A DNA stretch of 64,000 bases from contig NZ_CP104395.1 of assembly GCF_029207735.1 (NCBI RefSeq), positions 850,692-914,691 on the forward strand, written 5' to 3'. A model generated the notes under the pieces. It searched no databases. It was not told the DNA's origin and saw nothing but the letters and a program-made list of their open reading frames with translations. Source of the DNA: Candidatus Nanohalococcus occultus. Lineage in GTDB: Archaea; Nanohalarchaeota; Nanosalinia; Nanosalinales; Nanosalinaceae. Shown here piece after piece: positions 16,842 through 25,121 of this stretch. Within the stretch, counting starts at the first letter, position 1. Every line of letters starts with the position of its first letter. The translations under genes and the position numbers were made by a program.

Positions 16842-16862
16842 AAAATAAGGGCGAATAGGAGA

Positions 16863-18140
16863 CTAGCGTGTCTCTCTTAGCTCTTTGAGAATGACTCTCA
16901 TCATCTCTCCAAGTTCCTGATATCCTTCACGGATGTCCCGAACTTCCTCTTCCTGTCTTTCGATTTCGTTGAGGATTGGTTCAATATCTGGCTGTTTTTC
17001 AGCTTCAAGAGCTTCAATTCTATCCTCCAAGGTATCTATAAACTCTGCTTCAATACCAGAGTTACTTTCGACCTGATTAAGTCGTTCCCTGATTAATCCA
17101 AGCTCTTCATCGCTGCCGACGCCGCCAAGTTCGTCTTTAAGATCGTAATGTGCGTCTTCAAGTTCATCAAATCTTTCCTGTAAACCATTAACTCTGTCTT
17201 CGATGCTTTCCACATCTACGTCGAACTCTTGATCTGAGGCCTTTAGATCCTCGAACTCTTCATCTGTTAGAAGTTTAAGCTCCGCTAGATCCTCGAAGTC
17301 GTTGAATATCCATCTGATATCGGACAATGATGCTTCAAGCTCGTCAATCCTGTCCTCGAACTCTGAGACGTCTTTAGCATCGGAATCTTCAAGGCTCTCA
17401 ATCCTAGACTCGAGGTTATCCGCTTTAACCCGTGCTTTGTCAAGTTCATTGGTATCTGCCCCGGATTCTTCAACTTCTTCAATTCTTTCAATCAGGTTTT
17501 CTCTTACATCCGATATTAAATCTGATTTTTCCGCTACGCGGTCTTTAACCTCTTCAAGCTCCGATTCAATGTCTTTTACGATATCAGAATCCGGTAGATC
17601 TTCAATGCTTGCTTTCAGGTTCTTGATCTCTTCTTCCGACACATCGCCGTCTTGAGAATCAAGCTCTTCAATTTTTTCGTTTAGTTCTTCTCTGGCGTTT
17701 TCAAGTCCGTCCAGTCTCGCTTCTAAGTCCTCTACGAACTCTGCTTTAAGCCCTGAGTTAGATTCCAGTACGTTAATTCTCTGTTCTAACTCGTCCAGAC
17801 CATCGCTGGCTTTTTCCTCTTCGAGCTGGTTCTCAAGGGACTCGATACGGCCTTCGAACCGATTTTCCATCTCATCCAGTCTTTCCTGGAACTGTTCTTC
17901 GAGATCCGAGTTGCCCTCTGGCTCGGAGACCTCATCTTTCTCTGTGTTTTCTCCAGTTTCTTCCGTCTGTAGAAGTTCTTCGGAAGAGTCTTTGTCTTCA
18001 TCTTCCTGTTCTGTTTCTTCTGGTACTTTTTCCGACTCTTCTTCAGTTTCTTCCTTCTGTTCGTCTAGAAGGGATTTCTGAGAGTCCTGTTGTTCTGTTT
18101 GGTCTTCTTCATCTCCACCGAAAATTACCTCTTCCGCCAC
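16863..18140 (-). CDS. Long acidic coiled-coil protein (425 aa)
   Basis: Starts at GTG 18140. An extremely Glu-rich first 90 residues is followed by heptad-repeat coiled coil to the C-terminus. There is an internal duplication: LESNSGLKAEFVEDLEARLDGLE (about 128-150) recurs as VESNSGIEAEFIDTLEDRIEALE (about 355-380). The tail MMRVILKELRETR resembles the tail of the next gene. No enzyme motif. It may be a cytoplasmic scaffold of the kind that accompanies archaeal surface filaments, but this is inference from coiled-coil character only. Confidence 0.8.
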   Translation of the reverse strand: MAEEVIFGGDEEDQTEQQDSQKSLLDEQKEETEEESEKVPEETEQEDEDKDSSEELLQTEETGENTEKDEVSEPEGNSDLEEQFQERLDEMENRFEGRIESLENQLEEEKASDGLDELEQRINVLESNSGLKAEFVEDLEARLDGLENAREELNEKIEELDSQDGDVSEEEIKNLKASIEDLPDSDIVKDIESELEEVKDRVAEKSDLISDVRENLIERIEEVEESGADTNELDKARVKADNLESRIESLEDSDAKDVSEFEDRIDELEASLSDIRWIFNDFEDLAELKLLTDEEFEDLKASDQEFDVDVESIEDRVNGLQERFDELEDAHYDLKDELGGVGSDEELGLIRERLNQVESNSGIEAEFIDTLEDRIEALEAEKQPDIEPILNEIERQEEEVRDIREGYQELGEMMRVILKELRETR

Positions 18141-18184
18141 TTTTGAATCACTTAATACCGTGAAGTGGTCAAAGAATTAAAACG

Positions 18185-19174
18185 CTACCGGAGTCCGTCC
18201 TTCACTAGCTCGGTGAGCTGTACCATCTGATCGAGAAGCTGCTCGTTTTGGCGCTTGTTGTCCTCTATGCGTTTTTCAAGCATCGAGACTTCTTCATCCA
18301 TCGCCTCCCATAACTCCTCGACATTTCCAGAGTCGTCTTCGAGATTCTCGAGCCTTGAACGCATTTCCTCCTCTAAACTATCTGTTTTTTCCCGTAGCTC
18401 AACTATCTCAGTTTTCAGCTGGTCGAACTCCTCTTGCTGTACGCCTTCGTTTGACTCCAGCTTCTGTTGGAAGTCCTCCAGCCGGTCTTCAACCGAGTCA
18501 AGCCTGTTTTCAAGCCCTGAAGTATCGAAATCTAGGTCGAGCCGGTCTTCTAGGCCGTTTTCGATAAGCCAGTTCATCCGGCGCTCAGGGTTCTCTACAA
18601 GGTCTTCTAGCTCCGTGAGACGATTGTCAAGTATTTCAGGCGAGTCAAGTGTTTCAAGTTCGGCTTCAAGCCGATTCATTCTCTGCTCGAACTCTTCGAA
18701 GCCTGCCTCATCTTTCTGTTCGTCTACTTCTAGCTGTGTTACTCTCTGTTCAAGATCGCCGATTTCCGATAGTTTCTCGGTTTCAGCGGACATCAGTTCT
18801 TTTTCTACTTCCGTTATACGTTCCTCGAGTTCTTCCAGAGTTTCATCGTCCGCCCCGGACTCTGATTCGAGTTCTGCGATTTCATCCATCAGCTCTTCTT
18901 TGTCAGGGCCTTGTTCTTCCTTGATACTTTTCGGCTCAGAGTTTACCTTCGGGCCTTGTTCTTTGTCTTCGTCGTCAGCCACGGTCTCTTCTACCTGTCT
19001 GCGCATCGAAGAGTTTTCTAGGTCTGTTACACTTGTCTTGGGCGTTCCTGTTATCTCGTCTTTGATCTGCTGTAAATTATCCTCTATAGTCTCGTAGTTA
19101 GCAGAAGATTCCTCAACGTCTTTATCGCCCGAGACCTTCTCCGTTGCGTGTTTCAGCCTATCGGTTAAACCCAT
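18185..19174 (-). CDS. Acidic coiled-coil protein (329 aa)
   Basis: Begins MGLTDRLKHATEKVSG, a short basic amphipathic segment. An acidic linker (to about 90) then leads into coiled coil built of LEDR/LEER heptads to the end. A break PERRMNWLIENGLEDRLDLD occurs near 195-215. The C-terminus NEQLLDQMVQLTELVKDGLR parallels the end of the downstream coiled-coil gene, so the two are probably paralogs in one operon (44 nt apart). It is divergent from phosphoglycerate mutase. Function not recognised. Confidence 0.8.
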   Translation of the reverse strand: MGLTDRLKHATEKVSGDKDVEESSANYETIEDNLQQIKDEITGTPKTSVTDLENSSMRRQVEETVADDEDKEQGPKVNSEPKSIKEEQGPDKEELMDEIAELESESGADDETLEELEERITEVEKELMSAETEKLSEIGDLEQRVTQLEVDEQKDEAGFEEFEQRMNRLEAELETLDSPEILDNRLTELEDLVENPERRMNWLIENGLEDRLDLDFDTSGLENRLDSVEDRLEDFQQKLESNEGVQQEEFDQLKTEIVELREKTDSLEEEMRSRLENLEDDSGNVEELWEAMDEEVSMLEKRIEDNKRQNEQLLDQMVQLTELVKDGLR

Positions 19175-19199
19175 CGGTACTTGATTCCTTTTTCTCGAA

Positions 19200-19206
19200 T
19201 ATAAAA
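19200..19206 (+). promoter_or_regulatory. TATA box for gpmI
   Basis: TATAAAA, 39-45 nt upstream of the gpmI ATG, predicts a transcript start about 15 nt before the gene. Confidence 0.5.
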
Positions 19207-19244
19207 CCAGAACTAACTAATTCACGCCGCCCGAATCAAACCGT

Positions 19245-20702
19245 ATGGAACCGGTAGTACTAGTAGTAATGGACGGAGTAGGTCTCAGAGATGAAAAACA
19301 GGGTAACGCGTTCAAGCAGGCGGATACACCGACGCTTGACAGTTTGATGGAGACCGGATTCCAGAGACTTGAAGCCTCCGGACCTGCCGTCGGGCTGCCG
19401 GAAGGCTATACCGGGAACAGCGAAGTAGGTCACCTACACATGGGCGCCGGCAGAGCCATACCACAGCGGCTGACACGGATCAACAACGCAGTTGAATCAG
19501 GCAAACTACAGGACAATGACGGGCTTGTACAGGCCTTGGAAAGAGCTGAGAAAAACGATACTACAGTTCATTTCGCAGGAATCATCAGCGATGGAGGAAT
19601 CCATGGACACATAGACCACTTAGAAGCGTTGATGGAAGCGGCTTCGGACTACGATGTGGAAGTACGCATCCACTGTTTTGCCGATGGAAGGGACGTAGAC
19701 CCGAAGAGCGCGGAAAAATACCTGGAAAAGGTCGGCGAGTTCTGCGATCTATACGGCGGAGAGATCGCAACTGTCATGGGTCGTTTTTACTCGATGGACC
19801 GCGATAGCAACTGGGAGCGGACAGAGAAAGCCTACCGTGCGATGACCGCGGGAGAAGGCTTTGAGTTCAGCGAACCCGCAGAAGCAGTCGAAAAATGCTA
19901 CGAGGACGGAGACTACGATTATTTCATCCAACCAAGTATAGCGGAAAACTATGAAGGCATGAAAGACGATGAGGAGGTAGTTTTCTACAACTTCCGTGCG
20001 GACCGTGAACGTCAGATAGCGGATGCGCTGATAAAGGAAGGTTTCAGCGAGTTCGAAGCCGCCATTAAGCCGAACTTTACCTCGATGTTCCGTTATCGAG
20101 AGGAGTTCGAGAACCCTGTGCTTTTCGAAAAGCAGGTAGTGGAAAACACGTTAGGCGAGAAGATACAGGCCGCAGGACAAAGTCAGCTGCGGGTGGCAGA
20201 AAGCCAGAAGAAACCGCATGTAACCTACTTTTTCAACGGACAGAGAGAGCTTGAGTTCGAAGACGAGGACAGAGAGTTCATTGAAAGCGATAAGATCAAG
20301 GCCTACGATCAGAAACCGGAGATGCATGCCGAACAGACAACAGACATTGTTCTGGACGCTATAGAAGATGGAAAATACGATTTCATCCTTTTGAACTACG
20401 CAAACGGAGATCTGGTAGGACACACCGGAGACCTGGACGCATCTATCACCGCAGTAGAAACAGTTGACAGAAATCTGGGGCGGCTAGTTGAGGCAGTCAA
20501 GGACTCGGATTATGGAATGGTTGTTACCGCAGACCATGGAAACTGTGAGGACTTAGGAACCGCAGATGAGAACAAGACCTCTCATACATTGAACCCTGTG
20601 CCGCTGATAGGAGTAGATTTAGAGTTCGAAAAGGAACACAGCGAACTCTGGGAGATAGAGAACATTATTTCCAGCGAGCTGTCCTTGGAAGCTAAAAAAT
20701 AA
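19245..20702 (+). CDS. gpmI: 2,3-bisphosphoglycerate-independent phosphoglycerate mutase
   Basis: 485 aa. Interconverts 3- and 2-phosphoglycerate with two Mn ions. DGVG near 10-13, catalytic Ser59 in TGNSEVGHLHMGAGR, the DGRD loop (ADGRDVDPKS), FYSMDRDSNWER, and the C-terminal NYANGDLVGHTGD and TADHGNCED metal sites are all visible. This is the bacterial-type GpmI (alkaline phosphatase superfamily), not the archaeal ApgM branch, so an old acquisition from Bacteria is likely. It ends 2 nt from the convergent pilus locus. Confidence 0.96.
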   Translation: MEPVVLVVMDGVGLRDEKQGNAFKQADTPTLDSLMETGFQRLEASGPAVGLPEGYTGNSEVGHLHMGAGRAIPQRLTRINNAVESGKLQDNDGLVQALERAEKNDTTVHFAGIISDGGIHGHIDHLEALMEAASDYDVEVRIHCFADGRDVDPKSAEKYLEKVGEFCDLYGGEIATVMGRFYSMDRDSNWERTEKAYRAMTAGEGFEFSEPAEAVEKCYEDGDYDYFIQPSIAENYEGMKDDEEVVFYNFRADRERQIADALIKEGFSEFEAAIKPNFTSMFRYREEFENPVLFEKQVVENTLGEKIQAAGQSQLRVAESQKKPHVTYFFNGQRELEFEDEDREFIESDKIKAYDQKPEMHAEQTTDIVLDAIEDGKYDFILLNYANGDLVGHTGDLDASITAVETVDRNLGRLVEAVKDSDYGMVVTADHGNCEDLGTADENKTSHTLNPVPLIGVDLEFEKEHSELWEIENIISSELSLEAKK

Positions 20703-20704
20703 GC

Positions 20705-20962
20705 TTAATCGCCGTATTTAGTCTGGCATTTACTGGAAACGCTACCGGAGCCACAGTTTTTCTCATAGAGGTAGCGAGCCCTATTACACCCGTCAGAACT
20801 CTCACTTCTCTGAACCTCCCAGAGATCACACTTAGCCGAAGTGACCTGAGAATCAAGAGTCGAATCCGCGCTCTGAGTCTGATCCTGAGCGATAGAACCT
20901 GCCAGAAGAGCCATTATGCCCAACAATGCGAAGGCAACTATCATTCGAAGCGTTACTTCCAT
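20705..20962 (-). CDS. Small exported protein with prepilin-like N-terminus (85 aa)
   Basis: One N-terminal hydrophobic helix (LRMIVAFALLGIMALLAGS) is followed by a short exterior domain with five cysteines (CDLWE, CNRARYLYEKNC, SSKC). There is no Lys-Gly processing motif, so it could be a minor pilin or simply a membrane-anchored peptide. Last gene of the minus-strand surface locus, 1 nt after its upstream neighbour. Confidence 0.6.
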   Translation of the reverse strand: MEVTLRMIVAFALLGIMALLAGSIAQDQTQSADSTLDSQVTSAKCDLWEVQRSESSDGCNRARYLYEKNCGSGSVSSKCQTKYGD

Positions 20963-20963
20963 T

Positions 20964-21251
20964 TTAATTTCCTGAACAGATGTATCTTCCGTCCTCGTAG
21001 TTGTAGCTCGCTATATCGACGTGGCTGGTTATACTGCCATCATCCGATCTTTCCACACATTGAGAGGGAGCCGGAACCGATTCAGACAGACCACAGGCGC
21101 CTTCAACTGCTTGAACGCATGCGTCACGGTTCAAGTTTTCGCTGCTATCTAGAAGAGTTGTTCGTCCCAGTACCGCGACCGTCAAAGCCGTCATCATAAG
21201 TACGGATGCGATTACTACCAGGGTCAGTGTCTGGGACATTCCTTTGTTCAT
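20964..21251 (-). CDS. Prepilin-like protein (95 aa)
   Basis: N-terminus MNKG followed by a hydrophobic helix MSQTLTLVVIASVLMMTALTVAVLG: a class III signal of the kind cut by archaeal prepilin peptidase after Gly. The exterior part holds five Cys. It lies after alba and before another small exported gene. Confidence 0.6.
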   Translation of the reverse strand: MNKGMSQTLTLVVIASVLMMTALTVAVLGRTTLLDSSENLNRDACVQAVEGACGLSESVPAPSQCVERSDDGSITSHVDIASYNYEDGRYICSGN

Positions 21252-21318
21252 ATCAGCTAATTTTGTAGAAGTCGTATAAAAAACATGAAGTTTTGAGGCC
21301 GAGAAGGCCTCTCTTGGA

Positions 21319-21597
21319 TTATCTTGCTAGGTCGATCTGGATTGATGATACCTTCATGCTGTCTCCTTCATCCGTCTCGATCTCGTCTGTGCCAATCTCT
21401 ATGTCCTCTACGTCTGCTTCCTCGACGTGATCTCTTGTCACCATCTCCGCTACATCGACTGCCCGGGAAATGGCTTTACCTCTTGCTTTAACGTGTACTT
21501 CATCTCTGTCGCCGCTGAACTGAGTTACAACCGCTAGAACGTAACTCATCGGCGGTTTGGATCCAATGTATACTGTGTTGTCGTCTTCTTCTGGCAC
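21319..21597 (-). CDS. alba: Alba-family DNA/RNA-binding protein
   Basis: About 92 aa. I choose GTG 21597 because GGTAGGTGATC precedes it at normal Shine-Dalgarno spacing; an in-frame GTG at 21615 gives 98 aa but puts that site inside the gene. [21 protein letters not shown] and [19 protein letters not shown] are the Alba core, with Lys in the loop that contacts nucleic acid. It is a chromatin or RNA-binding protein, unrelated to the surrounding pilus genes. A TATA-like box (21631-21638) gives it its own promoter. Confidence 0.92.
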   Translation of the reverse strand: MPEEDDNTVYIGSKPPMSYVLAVVTQFSGDRDEVHVKARGKAISRAVDVAEMVTRDHVEEADVEDIEIGTDEIETDEGDSMKVSSIQIDLAR

Positions 21598-21630
21598 TGT
21601 TTGATCACCTACCACGATTTTTGTAAGGAA

Positions 21631-21638
21631 AATTTAAA
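21631..21638 (-). promoter_or_regulatory. TATA-like box of alba
   Basis: TTTAAATT on the minus strand, 34-41 nt upstream of the chosen GTG start, giving a short leader with a Shine-Dalgarno. Confidence 0.5.
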
Positions 21639-21649
21639 CCGTTGATCCG

Positions 21650-22705
21650 TCAATCCGAGTTAAAACTCTGCGTATAATCGCTTATTTTGAATTCCAAGGG
21701 TTGAAAGCCGCGTTCGCCGAGTATTTTGTACTTATCGTCCTTTAAAGTCATGCTAGCCTGTGCTTCATCTACTCTGATCTCGGAAACTGACTCGAACTCG
21801 GTTTTATCACATATGACTCTGGTACAGGTACCGGTTTTACATGGAACCGGTTCAGGATCGCAGCTACAGACCCCGGAAGAATCAGTTTCGGATCTGGTCT
21901 CAGTTACTTCTGAAAGACGGTAGTCTTCATCCTGTATGCTCGTGTCTTCGAGGTTTGTTGAGACAGCCTGCTCAGCTTCCCGGCTGTAGAGATCATACGC
22001 ATCAGATCTTGCCTCTGAGTTAGCCTCAGCTGCTAAACCTGCTGTAGTCCCACATGCTGAAGCTGTTCCTGTATACCGTCTTCGGTTGCCTTCCCATTCT
22101 GACTGTAGGTCGTAGAGTATCTTTGCTGCCTCTGCGGCGTAAGTACCGTAACGGTTGTTCCGGGAGTTGAACGCGGCCGTTGTGGAAGACTCCTTAGTAG
22201 CAGTCACAGTTGTCTTTTGTGCGCTACATTCGACCGCAAGATAGTTCTCAGGGCTTAACTCTCCTTTTAACACATCCTGTGTTTCCGTGATCGCTATATC
22301 GATTTCCGGGTTGGTTATGCGACATGGTACCGGTTTTTCATCAGCCACATAGTTTTCATGAAAGTAGCTCTCGGAGGCAGTCTCAAGGTTGCTGACTGCG
22401 GTACTTCGTAAGTTTTCAGCGGTAAAAGTTGAGACCTTTTGACCAGTCCAGGAAATATCGCCGCCCGCCCTTGCTTTCTCAAGTGTTTTCTGCTCGATGG
22501 ATCTTTCAACCCCTACCTGAGCGTAATCATACAGGTAGCTGTCAGCTGCTGAACTCGCCCTTGAGACCATGCGCAGATCATCTACAACGTAAGATGTCTG
22601 CTGGGTTACGGACTCAGAAAGCAGCAGCGACTGACCCGAGAGCGTTAAACTCATTCCGAACATTATAGTAATAGCTAATACATCTGCTGCTACGCCTTTC
22701 CTCAA
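21650..22705 (-). CDS. Large prepilin-like surface protein (351 aa)
   Basis: MRKG then VAADVLAITIMFGMSLTLS: class III-type signal with a Lys-Gly site and long hydrophobic helix. The exterior domain has many Ser/Thr, a Cys-rich knot near 285-310 (VCSCDPEPVPCKTGTCTRVIC) and no recognisable fold. The ATG overlaps the stop of its upstream neighbour by 4 nt. Probably a minor or tip pilin of the locus. Confidence 0.7.
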   Translation of the reverse strand: MRKGVAADVLAITIMFGMSLTLSGQSLLLSESVTQQTSYVVDDLRMVSRASSAADSYLYDYAQVGVERSIEQKTLEKARAGGDISWTGQKVSTFTAENLRSTAVSNLETASESYFHENYVADEKPVPCRITNPEIDIAITETQDVLKGELSPENYLAVECSAQKTTVTATKESSTTAAFNSRNNRYGTYAAEAAKILYDLQSEWEGNRRRYTGTASACGTTAGLAAEANSEARSDAYDLYSREAEQAVSTNLEDTSIQDEDYRLSEVTETRSETDSSGVCSCDPEPVPCKTGTCTRVICDKTEFESVSEIRVDEAQASMTLKDDKYKILGERGFQPLEFKISDYTQSFNSD

Positions 22706-23244
22706 CTTTCATCACCTACAGAATCCTGTACCCACAGCTCGAACTCTGCGGTCTCTCCACCGGCAAGAGGAATCATCCTGGAATACGAGATCTGGCGGTT
22801 TGCCTGACCGTCGCTGACCTCTATAACAGATGCCCTGTTTTCCACTTTCATCCGGTAATACGATGAGTCAAGTGAGGCATCAAGTGTGTAATTAAAATGC
22901 TGTTCGAGATCGCTTTGAACCTCTGATTCCGAGAAAGTATCCTCTCCCAGCCTTATGTTGCCGTTTGTCGACAGGTAAAGTGACAGAAGCTCTTTAGGAG
23001 CTATTTGACCGTACTTGGAGCTAGGTTGTTCGTCGATGTAGATATCTCCGTTTAATGAGGTTTTGATCGCAGAGCCGGCTTTCACTTCATTTAGAGAGTA
23101 ATCGACTCTCGGCCTTATATCTTCCTCCAACCTTGCCTCCCCCAGTGTAATTATTAAGAAGAATGCGAGCGCTGTGAAGATCGCCGCACCGTATACCACA
23201 ATCTCCCCGATCATCTCCTGACCTTTAGAGGATCTGATAGACAC
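22702..23244 (-). CDS. Prepilin-like protein (180 aa)
   Basis: GTG start. MSIRSSKG-QEMIGEIVVYGAAIFTALAFFLI has a Lys-Gly site with Glu shortly after it, close to the classical type IV pilin pattern. The exterior domain is about 145 aa and lacks Cys. Overlaps the upstream gene by 20 nt and the downstream gene by 4 nt. Confidence 0.7.
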   Translation of the reverse strand: MSIRSSKGQEMIGEIVVYGAAIFTALAFFLIITLGEARLEEDIRPRVDYSLNEVKAGSAIKTSLNGDIYIDEQPSSKYGQIAPKELLSLYLSTNGNIRLGEDTFSESEVQSDLEQHFNYTLDASLDSSYYRMKVENRASVIEVSDGQANRQISYSRMIPLAGGETAEFELWVQDSVGDES

Positions 23245-23752
23245 TCACCCGTGCTAAAACGTTTTCTTTTTCGCCTTGTAAAGTTACAGGAGCGCTTACA
23301 GGCTCTGTGTAAACCGTTACCTGTCTCCTGGTCGAGATTCCTTGCTGTTGAGTACATTCAAGGTCATAGGAGGTCTCGGAAAGAGGTTCAATGAAGACCG
23401 CGAAGTTTTCCCCATCAAGGCCGTTGACCTCCGGTATGTAACAGTAAGAACTTTCTTCCATGTAGCCTAGCTGTGAGTCCGTTGCCTCCTGTGTGAAAAG
23501 CTCTACCGGCAGAGTCGCTCTGCGCCCACTGTATTCGTAGTTCAAGCTGCCCTGTTTTGACTCCGGCACCTGATAAGTCAAGAGATTCTGGAGAACAGTT
23601 GCAGCCATGAACTCGTCTTCCCCCAGATCCTCGGTCTGTATGTTTATATCGACCAGTCCTGTGAAAAACAGCGATACAATTATTCCGAACCCAGTCAACA
23701 TCATCAGCGTATAAGGTATTTTCTTCAGGGCGTTTTCCGCGGTAAGACTCAA
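23225..23752 (-). CDS. Exported pilus-locus protein (175 aa)
   Basis: TTG start overlapping the preceding stop. N-terminal KKIPYTLMMLTGFGIIVSLFFTGLVDI is a membrane helix without a Gly cleavage motif. The external domain is beta-rich with three Cys (YCYIPE, LECTQQ). It is likely an anchored component or minor pilin. No family recognised. Confidence 0.6.
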   Translation of the reverse strand: MSLTAENALKKIPYTLMMLTGFGIIVSLFFTGLVDINIQTEDLGEDEFMAATVLQNLLTYQVPESKQGSLNYEYSGRRATLPVELFTQEATDSQLGYMEESSYCYIPEVNGLDGENFAVFIEPLSETSYDLECTQQQGISTRRQVTVYTEPVSAPVTLQGEKENVLARVSVYQIL

Positions 23753-24144
23753 CTAGCACACCCTTCTACATCAAGATACAGTACGTCGTTTTCACTGTAA
23801 ATACAAAGCTGTGAGTCTATAGTACGGAAATCTGTAGGCGCAACGACACCAGAATAAGACTCATATACAAGAGAAAAATCTTCTGAAATAGACTCACCGT
23901 CATACCTCAAACTAACTGTCTGCTCGCTAGGATCATGTGCTATCTCGTAACCCTTCATTTTAAGCTTAGCCTCGGCATCAGCCGAATCTACGGAAAGCGC
24001 GGTAGAGCTAATACGTGTAGACTGTACGTCCAGAGTAGAGGTCTTAAGAAAAGCCGTGCTGTTGAAGGCCAATGTCAGATTTACCGTTAGCAGGACCATA
24101 GCTGTGAGAAGCGGATCGATGTTTTCCAGAAAGCTGGCACTCAC
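23749..24144 (-). CDS. Exported pilus-locus protein (131 aa)
   Basis: I start it at GTG 24144, which overlaps the previous TGA (GTGA) and puts the hydrophobic helix PLLTAMVLLTVNLTLAF near the N-terminus. A longer reading to 24240 lies wholly inside the upstream gene. Short N-terminal VSASFLENID, one helix, then an external domain with two Cys (LCIYSE, VEGCAS). No Lys-Gly site. Confidence 0.6.
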   Translation of the reverse strand: MSASFLENIDPLLTAMVLLTVNLTLAFNSTAFLKTSTLDVQSTRISSTALSVDSADAEAKLKMKGYEIAHDPSEQTVSLRYDGESISEDFSLVYESYSGVVAPTDFRTIDSQLCIYSENDVLYLDVEGCAS

Positions 24145-24581
24145 TGTTTTTCCGCTTCCACAACGATCTTGGGACTTGAAGGGTTTTGAGCCGAGACGTT
24201 GATCGACCATTCCGCCCCATCGATGCTTGTACCCGGCCATTCATACGAACAGTCATCGTTCAGCACATGAGTTCTTGTAGAAGACTCTAGCTCCGCTACA
24301 AGCCGTGATTCGGAGTCCTCTGTATCTATCTTCAGGTTTGAAATCGTACCCAATACGTATTTTTGTTCATCATAGCTTTCTTTGTCTTCTTCATTTACGG
24401 CCTGGCATCTATCGGCGATCTGGTTTGCTATCGACTCTACCTTATCCTTAGGACTGCCTGTTATATCGTCTGTAGCTAGCATCATAGACATGCTAGTAAC
24501 TATTACTATAGCTGTTAAGGCTACTAGAAAGCCGACTGTAACCTCTCCAACAGCTTCTTCTGCTATACCTTTACGTCGCAT
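24141..24581 (-). CDS. Prepilin-like protein (146 aa)
   Basis: MRRKG-IAEEAVGEVTVGFLVALTAIVIVTS: basic stretch, Lys-Gly, Glu residues and a hydrophobic helix, a good class III signal. The external domain has Cys in DRCQAV and DDCSYEW. Overlaps neighbours on both sides. Confidence 0.7.
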   Translation of the reverse strand: MRRKGIAEEAVGEVTVGFLVALTAIVIVTSMSMMLATDDITGSPKDKVESIANQIADRCQAVNEEDKESYDEQKYVLGTISNLKIDTEDSESRLVAELESSTRTHVLNDDCSYEWPGTSIDGAEWSINVSAQNPSSPKIVVEAEKQ

Positions 24582-24795
24582 GAGTTCTCAACCTGTTTTC
24601 CGTGTAATCAGTACACTCTGCGGCGTTTTCCAGACCCTGTTCTTCAAAGATACATTCCGCATCTTCGCTTAAAGAATCTGTTTGTTTACCGACTTGACTA
24701 TCAGCTCTCCGCTCTGTAACTGTTAAAACGCCTATAACTGCTAGTACAATAATTATTCCGAGCGCCAGCGCTATTACGAAGTCTCGGGATATCAT
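24571..24795 (-). CDS. Small anchored pilus-locus protein (74 aa)
   Basis: MISRDFVIALALGIIIVLAVIGVLTV is a single helix at the very N-terminus, followed by an acidic domain with two Cys (AECIFEE, AECTDYT). ATG overlaps the previous TGA (ATGA). No Gly site. Possible minor pilin. Confidence 0.6.
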   Translation of the reverse strand: MISRDFVIALALGIIIVLAVIGVLTVTERRADSQVGKQTDSLSEDAECIFEEQGLENAAECTDYTENRLRTHAT

Positions 24796-24935
24796 CCGAG
24801 TGTGGCGTTGGTTGCGAAGTTACTGAGGTTTTGAGCATGTGACTGTGCGAAAACCGAGGCTAGCACAAGAACTATCATCCCGATTACAAGTAAAACTACG
24901 TAGTTCAGCGGCATGATGAATCCTTTACGGCGCAT
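24792..24935 (-). CDS. Prepilin-like microprotein (47 aa)
   Basis: Starts ATG 24935 with MRRKG-FIMPLNYVVLLVIGMIVLVLA, a class III-type signal, then a 20-residue Asn-rich tail ending NATLG. It stops at TGA overlapping the next ATG. The length suits a bare pilin core like those of archaeal Tad-type pili. Confidence 0.65.
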   Translation of the reverse strand: MRRKGFIMPLNYVVLLVIGMIVLVLASVFAQSHAQNLSNFATNATLG

Positions 24936-24965
24936 AATCTAACTATTGACTCTCGGAGGTTAATA

Positions 24966-25121
24966 TTACTGCGGTGAAGGAAACTCAACAGAGTTCGCGA
25001 AATCACCGAGCAGCTGATCTACCCATCCTGTGGCCGCAGCCAGGATTAAAGCCACTGTTATGACGCCTATGACGATTTTCATCGTAAAACTTATCGATAT
25101 CATTCCTTTCCTGTATTTCAT
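24966..25121 (-). CDS. Prepilin-like microprotein (51 aa)
   Basis: Starts ATG 25121, overlapping the preceding TGA (ATGA). MKYRKG-MISISFTMKIVIGVITVALILAAA has a basic Lys-Gly signal and helix, then WVDQLLGDFANSVEF. Possible major pilin or assembly peptide. Confidence 0.65.
   Translation of the reverse strand: MKYRKGMISISFTMKIVIGVITVALILAAATGWVDQLLGDFANSVEFPSPQ

Noticed and set aside
18255-19097. 280-aa Ser-rich plus-strand frame
   Set aside because: A mirror of the Glu/Leu-rich coiled-coil gene on the minus strand; low-complexity Ser runs are the complement of Glu codons.
24145-24240. 32-residue N-terminal extension of the 131-aa pilus-locus protein
   Set aside because: It lies inside the upstream gene; GTG 24144 gives the usual 4-nt overlap and a proper N-terminal helix.
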